From Psychrobacter sp. P2G3 (lineage in GTDB: Bacteria > Pseudomonadota > Gammaproteobacteria > Pseudomonadales > Moraxellaceae), in NCBI RefSeq assembly GCF_001593285.1, contig NZ_CP012529.1, positions 2,356,001 through 2,420,000 on the forward strand: a DNA stretch of 64,000 nucleotides, written 5' to 3'. How positions within the stretch are numbered: position 1 is the stretch's first letter; each line of letters opens with the position of its first letter. Made by a program: the position numbers and the translations under genes. This document shows, in pieces, positions 49,479-61,574 of this stretch. The notes under the pieces are model-generated. The model worked only from the letters and a program-made list of their open reading frames with translations. It was not told where the DNA came from and did not search any database.

Positions 49479-49548
49479 CAATGCTATCGAGATGCTGCGA
49501 GTGTTCAATGGCTATTGTTTTGATAGCATTGGACATTAACAGCATCTC
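49479..49548 (+). other. Interleaved inverted repeats between pyrC and rnt
   Basis: CAATGCTATC (49479-49488) pairs with GATAGCATTG (49522-49531), and GAGATGCTG (49489-49497) pairs with CAGCATCTC (49540-49548). The order A-B-A'-B' means a pseudoknot or two mutually exclusive hairpins. A further partial copy, CAATGGCTATTG, lies at 49506-49517. No T run is present. Confidence 0.75.
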
Positions 49549-49587
49549 AATGTATTCGCATCACCGATAGAAGTGACTTAACTTAAT

Positions 49588-50397
49588 ATGACCACCCAAA
49601 ACAAAGCTACCTTGTCTACTGACGACTCATTAAACACTCAAGCCAGCATTGCTTCTGATAGCACTCTAAATATGCAGTCAACTACTGATGTCTGCTCTAG
49701 TACCAATACAAATGAGACTGAGCAAGATTCAGCTCCAATGACTATGAAAGAGCGCTTTCGTAAGTTTGTACCCGTCATTGTCGATGTTGAGACAGCAGGA
49801 TTTAATGCGCAGACCGATGCACTACTAGAAATTGCTTGTATTCCAATCTTATTAGACGAGCATGGAGTATTTTACCCAGGAGAAGCACTCAATGCTCATA
49901 TTGAACCTTTCGAAGGTGCCAATCTAGAGCCAAGATCACTGGCATTCACTGGTATAGATCCTAACAACCCTATGCGTAAAGCAATTGCAGAAGATGAAAA
50001 GACTGCGCTACGTCGGATCTTTAAAGGACTAAAAGAAGTACGCCGTGCTGAAGACTGTCGTCAATGTGTACTAGTCGGTCATAATGCGCATTTTGACTTA
50101 GCATTCTTGAATGCCGCAGTAATGCGTACTAATAGCAAAAACCATAACCCGTTCCATCAATTTTCAGTGTTTGATACGGTTACTTTATCAGCGTTGGCCT
50201 TTGGTCAAACAGTACTAGCACGTGCTTGTAAAGCTGCTGGGCTTGAGTTTGATGGTAGTCATGCTCACTCAGCACTTTATGATACTCAAAAGACAGCCGA
50301 GCTATTTTGTCATATTCTAAACCAGTACCCTATGTTGCCCAATGCTTTACATACTGAGCAAACAGAGGTAGAGTTAACTGACAACGACGATGAATAA
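49588..50397 (+). CDS. rnt: Ribonuclease T
   Basis: DEDD 3'-5' exonuclease that trims tRNA and other stable RNA 3' ends. D66 and E68 are in VIVDVETAGF, the second aspartate in GHNAHFDLAFLN, and the final histidine and aspartate in GSHAHSALYDTQKTAELF. At 269 residues it exceeds the usual 215-225. The extra roughly 45 residues are a Ser/Thr-rich N-terminus. An internal ATG at 49738 would give a standard 219-residue enzyme. Neither start has a clear ribosome site, so the extension is uncertain. Confidence 0.93.
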   Translation: MTTQNKATLSTDDSLNTQASIASDSTLNMQSTTDVCSSTNTNETEQDSAPMTMKERFRKFVPVIVDVETAGFNAQTDALLEIACIPILLDEHGVFYPGEALNAHIEPFEGANLEPRSLAFTGIDPNNPMRKAIAEDEKTALRRIFKGLKEVRRAEDCRQCVLVGHNAHFDLAFLNAAVMRTNSKNHNPFHQFSVFDTVTLSALAFGQTVLARACKAAGLEFDGSHAHSALYDTQKTAELFCHILNQYPMLPNALHTEQTEVELTDNDDE

Positions 50398-50708
50398 CCA
50401 GTAGCATGCAGATATCGATTATGTCTATTCATCATTATGATTAGCCAGATAATTTTATTTTTGGAATAACTTTGCCATCTTGATTTTATAATCAATAAGG
50501 ACGTAACTGTTAGGATGATGATAAATGACAAGCAAGATAACTGTCACTCGAGGTTTGTATATTGTACTCTCTGAACAAAACTGATGGTTCGCTTTCTTTT
50601 TATGGATTCCGTCTGTCTCAATGTGATGTCCTATAGATGACTTAAGTTACTCATATCCCAACTAGTATATGTAATATGCTAATTAGGGAACTACGGAGGG
50701 GCTTTATC

Positions 50709-50906
50709 ATGGATCCACAATTTAAGTTATGGGGTACTATCATTGGTTACATGATACTCGCTTTGACTATCAGCACCTGTACCTCTCTATGGATTCGCCA
50801 TCATTTAAAGAGTAATGACTTACATCCACGCCGTGCTATCAAAAAAAGATATTTAATTTTAAAAAGACGAAGAAAAAGGCTTGACACAAAGCGCAGACGC
50901 CATTAG
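50709..50906 (+). CDS. Small basic membrane protein, unknown
   Basis: About 65 residues: one transmembrane helix (about 8-28, WGTIIGYMILALTISTCTSL) and a very basic tail (RAIKKRYLILKRRRKRLDTKRRRH). The start at ATG 50709 has an excellent GGAGGGG eight bases upstream; an earlier ATG at 50676 does not. The last codons overlap the promoter of the downstream tRNA-Glu: the TTGACA lies within Leu-Asp-Thr codons and the stop TAG begins the -10 box. No family was recognised. The ribosome site supports a real gene. Confidence 0.6.
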   Translation: MDPQFKLWGTIIGYMILALTISTCTSLWIRHHLKSNDLHPRRAIKKRYLILKRRRKRLDTKRRRH

Positions 50907-50909
50907 AAT
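50881..50909 (+). promoter_or_regulatory. Sigma-70 promoter of tRNA-Glu
   Basis: TTGACA at 50881-50886, 17-base spacer, TAGAAT at 50904-50909. It lies across the 3' end of the small membrane-protein gene. Confidence 0.8.
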
Positions 50910-50959
50910 GTGCACCACTTCAGCATAAATGGTGAAAGCAGCTGAAGGTGCAGTACCTA

Positions 50960-51035
50960 GTCCCCATCGTCTAGAGGCCTAGGACACCGCCCTTTCACGG
51001 CGGTAACGGGGGTTCGAATCCCCCTGGGGACGCCA
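50960..51035 (+). tRNA. tRNA-Glu (TTC)
   Basis: A 76-base cloverleaf starting GTCCCCATCGTCTAGAGG, with anticodon TTC in CTTTCAC, a GGTTCGAATCC T arm, and encoded CCA. The acceptor stem GTCCCCA pairs with TGGGGAC. Confidence 0.97.
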
Positions 51036-51074
51036 CATATTAAAGCGCTATTGGCAATTGTTTTAGCACTTTTG

Positions 51075-51111
51075 AAACCCGTAAAATCTTATAGATTTTA
51101 CGGGTTTTTTT
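51075..51111 (+). terminator. Terminator of tRNA-Glu
   Basis: Fourteen-pair stem AAACCCGTAAAATC / GATTTTACGGGTTT with a TTATA loop and T run. Confidence 0.92.
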
Positions 51112-51178
51112 ATGCCTATCTTTTTCTAGCAATCGCATTATTCCAGACGTAGATAACATAACCAGATATACACAACAC

Positions 51179-51205
51179 AAAAAGCCAGCAGGACGCTGGC
51201 TTTTA
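51179..51205 (-). terminator. Terminator of the BLUF gene
   Basis: Ten-pair stem AAAAGCCAGC / GCTGGCTTTT with an AGGAC loop. The T run lies on the reverse strand. Confidence 0.85.
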
Positions 51206-51233
51206 TTATAGAACACTAAGAATCAATACTTTA

Positions 51234-51854
51234 TTAGAATTTATCAGATAGCATAAACCATAATAATGCCAATATGATTAGCGCACCCAATACAGTTTGA
51301 ATTAAGAAAAAAGCTTGATGCTGCCCTACAACTTTACCTAATGTTAAACCTAGTGCATTGTACTTAATTGGCTGAGCATCGACTTCACCTGTCTTTTCTT
51401 GCTCTTTATAATAACCTTTCAAAATTTTCAAAAATTGTTTCCACTCATTAGGAGCCCAGTTATAGGGTTTAAAAGGCATAAGTGCCTTGGCTTTAGGATC
51501 ACTGATCATCCAACGTTCAAGTATGATGGAGCGTAATGACCAACCAGTAAATCCGCGCTCGCTAATCGCACAGAAATCTAAAGTTTGGATATCTTTATGC
51601 CTATCATCCATGAGTAATCGATTTTTCAAATTAGTTAGTACTTGCTCTGTACCCTCTACGCATTGGAAAAAGTATCCATTGCCATAACAAAGTACACCAG
51701 TAATATCATCATCTTTATTATTTTTTATAGAAATTTCAGCAATATCATTTAGTGTGCTAGCGCCAGATAGCCCCGTTGAAGTAATCCGGCTAACATATAC
51801 AAACTGGTAAAGATCAATCTCTTCTAAATGGTTCATAGTAGTAACGTGCGACAA
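51234..51854 (-). CDS. Membrane-anchored BLUF blue-light receptor
   Basis: A 206-residue protein. The BLUF flavin-binding domain (about 14-110) shows the key tyrosine Y20 in QFVYVSR, the asparagine N45 or N46 in IKNNKDDDITGVL, the glutamine Q64 in GYFFQCVEG, and W105 in GFTGWSL. The C-terminus has a single transmembrane helix (about 182-202) and no EAL, GGDEF or cyclase output domain. It is thus a membrane-tethered blue-light sensor, with output presumably by protein contact. The first codon appears to be TTG (51854) with AAGGGG seven bases upstream; an ATG at 51836 lacks a site. Confidence 0.85.
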   Translation of the reverse strand: MSHVTTMNHLEEIDLYQFVYVSRITSTGLSGASTLNDIAEISIKNNKDDDITGVLCYGNGYFFQCVEGTEQVLTNLKNRLLMDDRHKDIQTLDFCAISERGFTGWSLRSIILERWMISDPKAKALMPFKPYNWAPNEWKQFLKILKGYYKEQEKTGEVDAQPIKYNALGLTLGKVVGQHQAFFLIQTVLGALIILALLWFMLSDKF

Positions 51855-52238
51855 TCAAATGCCCCTTAACATTAGACGAATAAACGCCTCTAGACTTTAA
51901 AATATAATAAATAAGACAGAAAACAGAATTTTTATGCCTTGTCATATTATTGATATTATAAGTTTTTATTATTAATTGTATTAACTTGGTTACATCATAA
52001 GGCAGTTAGGTCAACTAAGCAACTCATTACGTTAATACAACAATAAATTATTGTAACTAAACAATTTTTCATCTTCTATTATATTCGGAAAGGCTGATAT
52101 TTAAAGGGATTAAGTTGACTAGAACCAAAAATAGGTTGAATAAAGAATTCTGACAACACAATCTATTGAGAGTTAGTTGTGAATAAGGAGTGCTTACAAT
52201 AATAAAGCTAAAAGACCAGAGAACAAATAGGAAGGGTG
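51855..52238. other. Spacer upstream of the BLUF gene
   Basis: AT-rich with no gene seen; it should contain the BLUF promoter. No confident boxes were identified. Confidence 0.4.
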
Positions 52239-52278
52239 GTATTAACGAATTCTATTTATAAAAAAGCTTCGTTAATAC
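52239..52278. repeat. Perfect 11-base inverted repeat after ispD
   Basis: GTATTAACGAA (52239-52249) and TTCGTTAATAC (52268-52278) with an 18-base loop. The T-rich tract is inside the loop on the reverse strand rather than after the stem, so it is not a standard terminator, although it lies just after the ispD stop. Confidence 0.8.
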
Positions 52279-52284
52279 AATGGT

Positions 52285-53034
52285 CTAGCTTTGAGCGTTG
52301 AGAATAGCGGCTAGCAACGTAGCATCTTCAGGATAGGTAAGTTTGATATTTTGACGACTGCCAGTAACGAGTCGAATAGGCAGCTGTAAGTGTTCGAAAG
52401 CACTGGCTTCATCGGTAATAGCTAGTTGATGTTCAGCGACATATGCTAGTACTTTCTGCAGCTGATCTAGTCGAAAGACTTGCGGGGTTTGTGCTTGCCA
52501 CATATTACTACGGTCGATAGTACGTTTAGCATAAGGATGTGTGCTGCTACTTATTGTATTATCTACGAGCTCAGATTGGGCAGTAGACTGGAGATAGGAC
52601 TCTTTTAGGGTATCAGCCACAGGTGTGGCTAAAATAGCGCCATAAGGCTCTAGTATCGCCGCTTCAATAACTTGATCGATATCATGACTGGGCACAGCAG
52701 GACGCGCAGCATCATGTATCAGCACTAGATCTGAATCCTTAGCACCTGCATTACTGATGGCCTCTACCCCTGCCTGTACTGACTGCCAACGCTCAATTCC
52801 ACCGACAGCATAATGTATAGGAAGTGCAAAATCTAACGTCTGTGCTGTGCTGTCATTTGCCGCTATTACCAATAAGCACTTATCAATATAAGTACTACAC
52901 GCAAGCCTTGCCACACTATGCTGTAGCAGCGTCTGATCTTGCAGCTGGATATATTGCTTGGCTATAGACGCACCAAAACGACTACCGCGACCAGCAGCGA
53001 CGATCATGGCATGTATACGAGGTATAGTATTCAT
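52285..53034 (-). CDS. ispD: 2-C-methyl-D-erythritol 4-phosphate cytidylyltransferase
   Basis: Third enzyme of the MEP isoprenoid pathway, coupling MEP to CTP. The nucleotide-binding N-terminus is HAMIVAAGRGSRFGASIAKQY, followed by VLIHDAARP and the C-terminal TDEASAFEHLQLPIRLVTGSRQNIKLTYPED. The chosen ATG at 53034 gives about 249 residues, close to the family norm. A TTG at 53079 in the same frame would add 15 residues. None of the starts has a clear ribosome site. It follows eno and ftsB, a conserved gammaproteobacterial order. Confidence 0.95.
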   Translation of the reverse strand: MNTIPRIHAMIVAAGRGSRFGASIAKQYIQLQDQTLLQHSVARLACSTYIDKCLLVIAANDSTAQTLDFALPIHYAVGGIERWQSVQAGVEAISNAGAKDSDLVLIHDAARPAVPSHDIDQVIEAAILEPYGAILATPVADTLKESYLQSTAQSELVDNTISSSTHPYAKRTIDRSNMWQAQTPQVFRLDQLQKVLAYVAEHQLAITDEASAFEHLQLPIRLVTGSRQNIKLTYPEDATLLAAILNAQS

Positions 53035-53162
53035 AAGGTAGTACTCATGGTTTGAGCCCATGACAGTATGGTTAGACAAAAATCAAAGCTAGGAGAAGTG
53101 AATAGTTTAAGATGTACAACGTCTCTATTGTAGGTAAGAGAAGAAGATAAATCTTTAGAAAA

Positions 53163-53471
53163 TCAATAGCGGCTGTGCGTGGTTGGTGCGGTTGATACTT
53201 GTACAAAAGTCTCATTTGGCTTAATCAAGCCCAAATCTAAACGAGCATGCTCTTCTACTGCTTCAAGACCATTTTTTAAATCATGGACATCGGTACGTAA
53301 CAGGTTGTTTGCCGCCACTTGATTGTCATTCAAGCGCTGCTGATCTTCAATTTGAGTTAACAGTTTGTTGCGCTCAAAGCGACCATTTTCACCCAGCCAA
53401 TACTGATATTGCAGACCCAAAAGTACTGCAACAGCTAGAGCGAGTAATATAAATTGGCTTAAGTATTTCAT
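53163..53471 (-). CDS. ftsB: Cell division protein FtsB
   Basis: Bitopic divisome protein that works with FtsL and FtsQ. About 102 residues: a short cytoplasmic start MKYLSQ, a transmembrane helix (FILLALAVAVLLGLQYQYW), then a periplasmic coiled-coil (about 30-75) and the family-typical EEHARLDLGLIKPNETFVQV. I prefer the ATG at 53471 because it matches other FtsB N-termini; an ATG at 53492 adds seven residues. Located between eno and ispD as in related genomes. Confidence 0.92.
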   Translation of the reverse strand: MKYLSQFILLALAVAVLLGLQYQYWLGENGRFERNKLLTQIEDQQRLNDNQVAANNLLRTDVHDLKNGLEAVEEHARLDLGLIKPNETFVQVSTAPTTHSRY

Positions 53472-53582
53472 AAAGTGATAACGCCAAACCATATAGAGAT
53501 AATAAAATGGACATTAACTAAACTTGCTAGGCGAAATACAAATAATGATATATCGCCTAGCTTTAGCTATAAGTTCAGCTTC

Positions 53583-55221
<1,639 letters not shown>

Positions 55222-57582
55222 TTATATCTTCGCTGAGCTTTGCGTTTCCATATCAGATGGGGATACCGTATTATGTAGCTCCACCTCTGTTTTAAATCGT
55301 GTCAATCGTAGCGCATTCATTAATACTGAAATGGAGCTAAGCGCCATAGCGGCGGCGGCAATCATAGGGTTTAAAAAGCCAAAAGCGGCAAGCGGAATAC
55401 CAAGGCAATTATAGATAAAAGCAAAAAACAAATTTTGCTTGATATTACGCAGTGTTGCTTGAGCAATTTTTTGCGCAGCATCGATATGCATGAGCGACTC
55501 GCCCATCAAGCGTGCAGAGGCGCTATGCTGAGCAACATCAGTACCCTCAAACATGGCAAAGCTGGCATCCGCTGTTGCCATCGCTGGCGCATCGTTGACA
55601 CCATCACCTGCCATCGCAACTTTATGACCAGCGGTTTGCAATAAGGCAATTTGGCTTGCTTTATCACGAGGGCTCATTTTACCGTAAGCTTGTTCAATAC
55701 CCAGCTGCCCTGCCACATGATCGACGACGGACTGCTTATCACCACTCATCAAAATGACATTGATACCAGAATCCTGTAGCGCGGTAATGGCTTGCGGCGT
55801 ATCAGCCTTTAAGTCATCAGCAAGGGCAAAAGCACCAAGCGGCTCATCATTAATACTAATCGCAACGGTACTAGCAATTTGCCATACCTTTGGCATCAGC
55901 TTTGGCAACGTCAAGTTAGCAAACTCTGCGGTACCGACTTTTACAAGACCTAAGCCTTCGATATTTGCTTGTATACCAGCGCCTTTGATGACGCTAATAT
56001 CAGTCACATTCATTAACGGTAAGTTTCGCGCGGTAGCCGCATTGATAAGCGCAGTCGCTAAGGGGTGGCTGGCATGCGCCTCAACGCTCGCGGCAATTTG
56101 TAAGACATCATCAATGGCAAGCGACTTATCTACCATCACATTGTCCACGATAGTAGGCTTACCGATGGTTAATGTGCCTGTTTTATCCAAGACAACGGTA
56201 TCAATATTACCTGCGGCTTCTAGGCTTTGCGCGTCTTTAAACCAAACGCCATGACGCGCAGCGACACCCATACCAGCCATGATAGCGGCTGGTGTGGCCA
56301 AACCAAGTGCACACGGACAGGCAATGACTAATACAGACACTGCATGCATCAAGGCGATGTCAATCATACCGGTCAACCACCATGTCAGCCCAAAAGTGAC
56401 AATAGCAATCGCCACTACGACTGGGACAAATACTGCCGTTACTCTATCGGCAAGTCGCGCTAAATTGGCTTTTGAGCCTTGCGCATCACTGAGCGCCTGT
56501 ACCATATCACCAAGCTTCGTATCGCTGCCTTTAGCACTGACGCGATATAGTAAGCTGCCGTTTTCGACTAGAGCGCCTGCTAGTAGTCCATCGCCCTCTT
56601 CTTTTTTGAGTGGTACTGACTCACCAGTTAAATGACTCTCCACACACCAACCACTGCCACCGATAACCGTACCATCAGTTGCTACGCGGCTCCCTTGCTT
56701 AGCGCGCAAAATATTACCAATCTGCACATCTTGCAGGGCAACATTATGAAAGTCGCCATTCGGCTGCTGTTGCTCGACTTCATCAGGAGTTAATGACAAT
56801 AATAAATCAATACTATTAAGGCTGTGCTTTTTGGTGCGCTCTTCAAGATATTTACCCGTACGAACAAACGCAATGACCATTACCCCTGCTTCAAAATACA
56901 CCGCAGGACCGCTATCCGCACCGTGACCACCAGCATGACCACTTTGCAAAAGACTACTTAAGGTGCCATCGCCATGAGTGAGCCATAAATAAGTTGAGTA
57001 TGCCCAAATGGTTACCGTACCGATGACCACCAGCACATCCATATTGGCAAGACCACCTTTGATTGACGCCCAAGCGCTTTTATAAAATGGTAACGCCAGT
57101 CCAAATTGTACAATTGTCGCTAAGACAAACTGCATCCAGACCGGTAGCATCCATGACATACCCTGACCGAAAAGCATGCCTGCCATACCAACTAAAAATG
57201 GCACCAAGCAAATCCATAACCCAATCAGTCGCCATGGGTATTCAGTCGCCGTATCTTTATCTGTTTTCGCAAACAAGCTATCACCTGCCTGCAAGTTTGC
57301 AACGAAACCCGTCTTATTTACCCAATCCGTGACTTGCTCGGGCGTGGTCTGCGTCGGATCGTAATCTACATTGGCGGTCTCGCCAGCGAAGTTTACACTC
57401 ACCTCATATACCGACGGCTTTTTATTAAGTACCTTCTCGATGCGTGAGGCACAAGCCTGACATGTCATTCCATCAATGGCCAGTTGCAGGTGTGCACGCT
57501 CGGGCGCGAGCGTCGTATTAGACTGAATATCAGTCTCAACATCATAGGACTGGTCATTGGCGGTACGGGTAGAATCATTCAT
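55222..57582 (-). CDS. copA: Copper-exporting P1B-type ATPase
   Basis: A 786-residue inner-membrane pump that expels Cu(I). A single N-terminal metal-binding HMA domain has GMTCQAC with C41/C44. About eight transmembrane helices follow, TGES lies at 319-322, the ion-path CPC is at 422-424, and the phosphorylated aspartate is D466 in DKTGT, with GDGVNDAPAM near the end. A His/Gly-rich loop (about 215-224) may also bind metal. It lies downstream of copZ and the second HMA-fold gene on the same strand and between eno and kdsA. Confidence 0.93.
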   Translation of the reverse strand: MNDSTRTANDQSYDVETDIQSNTTLAPERAHLQLAIDGMTCQACASRIEKVLNKKPSVYEVSVNFAGETANVDYDPTQTTPEQVTDWVNKTGFVANLQAGDSLFAKTDKDTATEYPWRLIGLWICLVPFLVGMAGMLFGQGMSWMLPVWMQFVLATIVQFGLALPFYKSAWASIKGGLANMDVLVVIGTVTIWAYSTYLWLTHGDGTLSSLLQSGHAGGHGADSGPAVYFEAGVMVIAFVRTGKYLEERTKKHSLNSIDLLLSLTPDEVEQQQPNGDFHNVALQDVQIGNILRAKQGSRVATDGTVIGGSGWCVESHLTGESVPLKKEEGDGLLAGALVENGSLLYRVSAKGSDTKLGDMVQALSDAQGSKANLARLADRVTAVFVPVVVAIAIVTFGLTWWLTGMIDIALMHAVSVLVIACPCALGLATPAAIMAGMGVAARHGVWFKDAQSLEAAGNIDTVVLDKTGTLTIGKPTIVDNVMVDKSLAIDDVLQIAASVEAHASHPLATALINAATARNLPLMNVTDISVIKGAGIQANIEGLGLVKVGTAEFANLTLPKLMPKVWQIASTVAISINDEPLGAFALADDLKADTPQAITALQDSGINVILMSGDKQSVVDHVAGQLGIEQAYGKMSPRDKASQIALLQTAGHKVAMAGDGVNDAPAMATADASFAMFEGTDVAQHSASARLMGESLMHIDAAQKIAQATLRNIKQNLFFAFIYNCLGIPLAAFGFLNPMIAAAAMALSSISVLMNALRLTRFKTEVELHNTVSPSDMETQSSAKI

Positions 57583-57826
57583 AAATAGAACTCGTCATTG
57601 CGTTATAGCGTTTATAAATTCGTATGATTAATAAAGATATCAGTGGATAGGAAATCTAAATGAAACAAGTAAGACATTCTAAAATTAAATATCAGTGTTA
57701 ATATTAAATGGTTACGACTGCTGTCTATTCAAGTCAGATGCTCTCTGCAAATCAATAACAGTAAGCCAGTGAAGTTACAGAAGCAACCCCATATTCATAA
57801 CGACTGTTCATTAAAATATCCATTAA

Positions 57827-57851
57827 AAAACCAGCCATGATAGCTGGTTTT
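57827..57851 (-). terminator. Terminator of the copZ-like gene
   Basis: Nine-pair stem AAAACCAGC / GCTGGTTTT just after the copZ stop on the reverse strand. copA is therefore probably transcribed separately. Confidence 0.78.
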
Positions 57852-57870
57852 CTTACATAAACGACAATGC

Positions 57871-58095
57871 TTAAGAGTTAGCGACGGTCGCATCAAATCC
57901 AGCTTCGTCGATAGCAGATGCAATAGCTTCTGCACTGGTTTTGCTATCGTCAAAGGTTACCGTCGCTTGATTGTCTGCAAGCTCGATACTGATATCATCT
58001 AAACCATCGATATCGGCGGTGGCATTATGGACGCTTGCCACACAGCCACCACAAGTCATGCCATCAATTTTAATAATACGTGTTTGGTCTGCCAT
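57871..58095 (-). CDS. copZ: Copper chaperone, HMA domain
   Basis: A 74-residue single heavy-metal-associated domain with the Cu(I) site GMTCGGC (C15 and C18), and the beta-alpha-beta pattern continuing to ADNQATVTFDDSKTSAEAIASAIDEAGFDA. It carries copper to the CopA ATPase or to sensors in the cytoplasm. A strong GGAG site lies upstream. A terminator sits between it and copA. Confidence 0.93.
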   Translation of the reverse strand: MADQTRIIKIDGMTCGGCVASVHNATADIDGLDDISIELADNQATVTFDDSKTSAEAIASAIDEAGFDATVANS

Positions 58096-58358
58096 GTTAG
58101 GCTCCTTATTCTTGTAAATGAGTTTTTATAGATGAATATTTTTATAAGTAAATAAACTGCTTTTATAGTTATTTTCTAAAGACTAATTTTTAAAATAACT
58201 GTCTTTTAAAGTTTTATAAAAACAATACTTAATCAGCATAATCCGTATTATCGTTAACAACAAGACTCATTGGTTATTACTTTATTAACAGAACCATAAA
58301 TTTGTGCCAAAACGATAAGGAACATCTCTTATTCTAGAGCAAAACCTGCAGGCAATAG

Positions 58359-58613
58359 CTAATCATGATGATGTGGATTTTGCGGTGCATCAATAGGAAA
58401 CGGCTGGGTAACATAATCGACCATGCTAATTGCGGCAGTTAAGGCATGAATACTGGTATCGGTATCATCGTAGCTTACGGTAGCAATGTCTTTATCAGGA
58501 TCGAGCTCGATTGCGATCACCCCTGTAATATTCTTAAGAGCAATCATCACACTATCTAGACCTTCTGCGTCATCAATATTTTCAATACTGACTTGTGCAA
58601 TTTGAATGGCCAT
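58359..58613 (-). CDS. HMA-like protein lacking the CxxC metal site
   Basis: An 84-residue protein that follows the CopZ strand-helix pattern (AIQIAQVSIENIDDAEGLDSV, then ITGVIAIELDPDKDIATVSYDDTDTSIHALTAAI), but where CopZ has GMTCGGC it has IENIDDAEG and no cysteine at all. The C-terminus ends in NPHHHD, a possible metal ligand. A good GAGGG site supports expression. It may be a diverged paralogue acting as a scaffold or decoy, or binding a different metal through histidines. It is placed between kdsA and copZ. Confidence 0.75.
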   Translation of the reverse strand: MAIQIAQVSIENIDDAEGLDSVMIALKNITGVIAIELDPDKDIATVSYDDTDTSIHALTAAISMVDYVTQPFPIDAPQNPHHHD

Positions 58614-58649
58614 TATCTTACCCTCTTATCATTTCTTACATTGACTACA

Positions 58650-59627
<978 letters not shown>

Positions 59628-59690
59628 TCATCAATCAATAATCATGGATGGCATGGCGTTAAGACCATAGTGTCACAAAAACATGATTCA

Positions 59691-59719
59691 AAAAAAGACC
59701 AATCCGAAGATTAGTCTTT
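59691..59719 (-). terminator. Terminator of pyrG
   Basis: Reverse strand stem GACTAATC / GATTGGTC closed by a UUCG tetraloop, flanked by A and T runs. Confidence 0.88.
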
Positions 59720-59753
59720 TTTTATTGTGGATAAAGCTGTAATGATTATGCCA

Positions 59754-61394
<1,641 letters not shown>

Positions 61395-61516
61395 CTATCG
61401 GTAATTGGTAAAAGAGGATTTTACTAAAAATGCGCCATAAAATATAGGGCAAAAGCTTAAAGACTTTTAAACTATTAGGTTTTGCTAGTTGTTTCTCTAT
61501 TAATGTTGGCACAATG

Positions 61517-61545
61517 AAAAAAACCCACCCCGAAGGATGAGTCTT
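61517..61545 (-). terminator. UUCG terminator of porin 1
   Basis: Reverse strand stem GACTCATCC / GGGTGGGTT with a UUCG tetraloop and T run. Confidence 0.88.
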
Positions 61546-61574
61546 TTAGCATGCTAGCTATGCAATGTTTTGAT

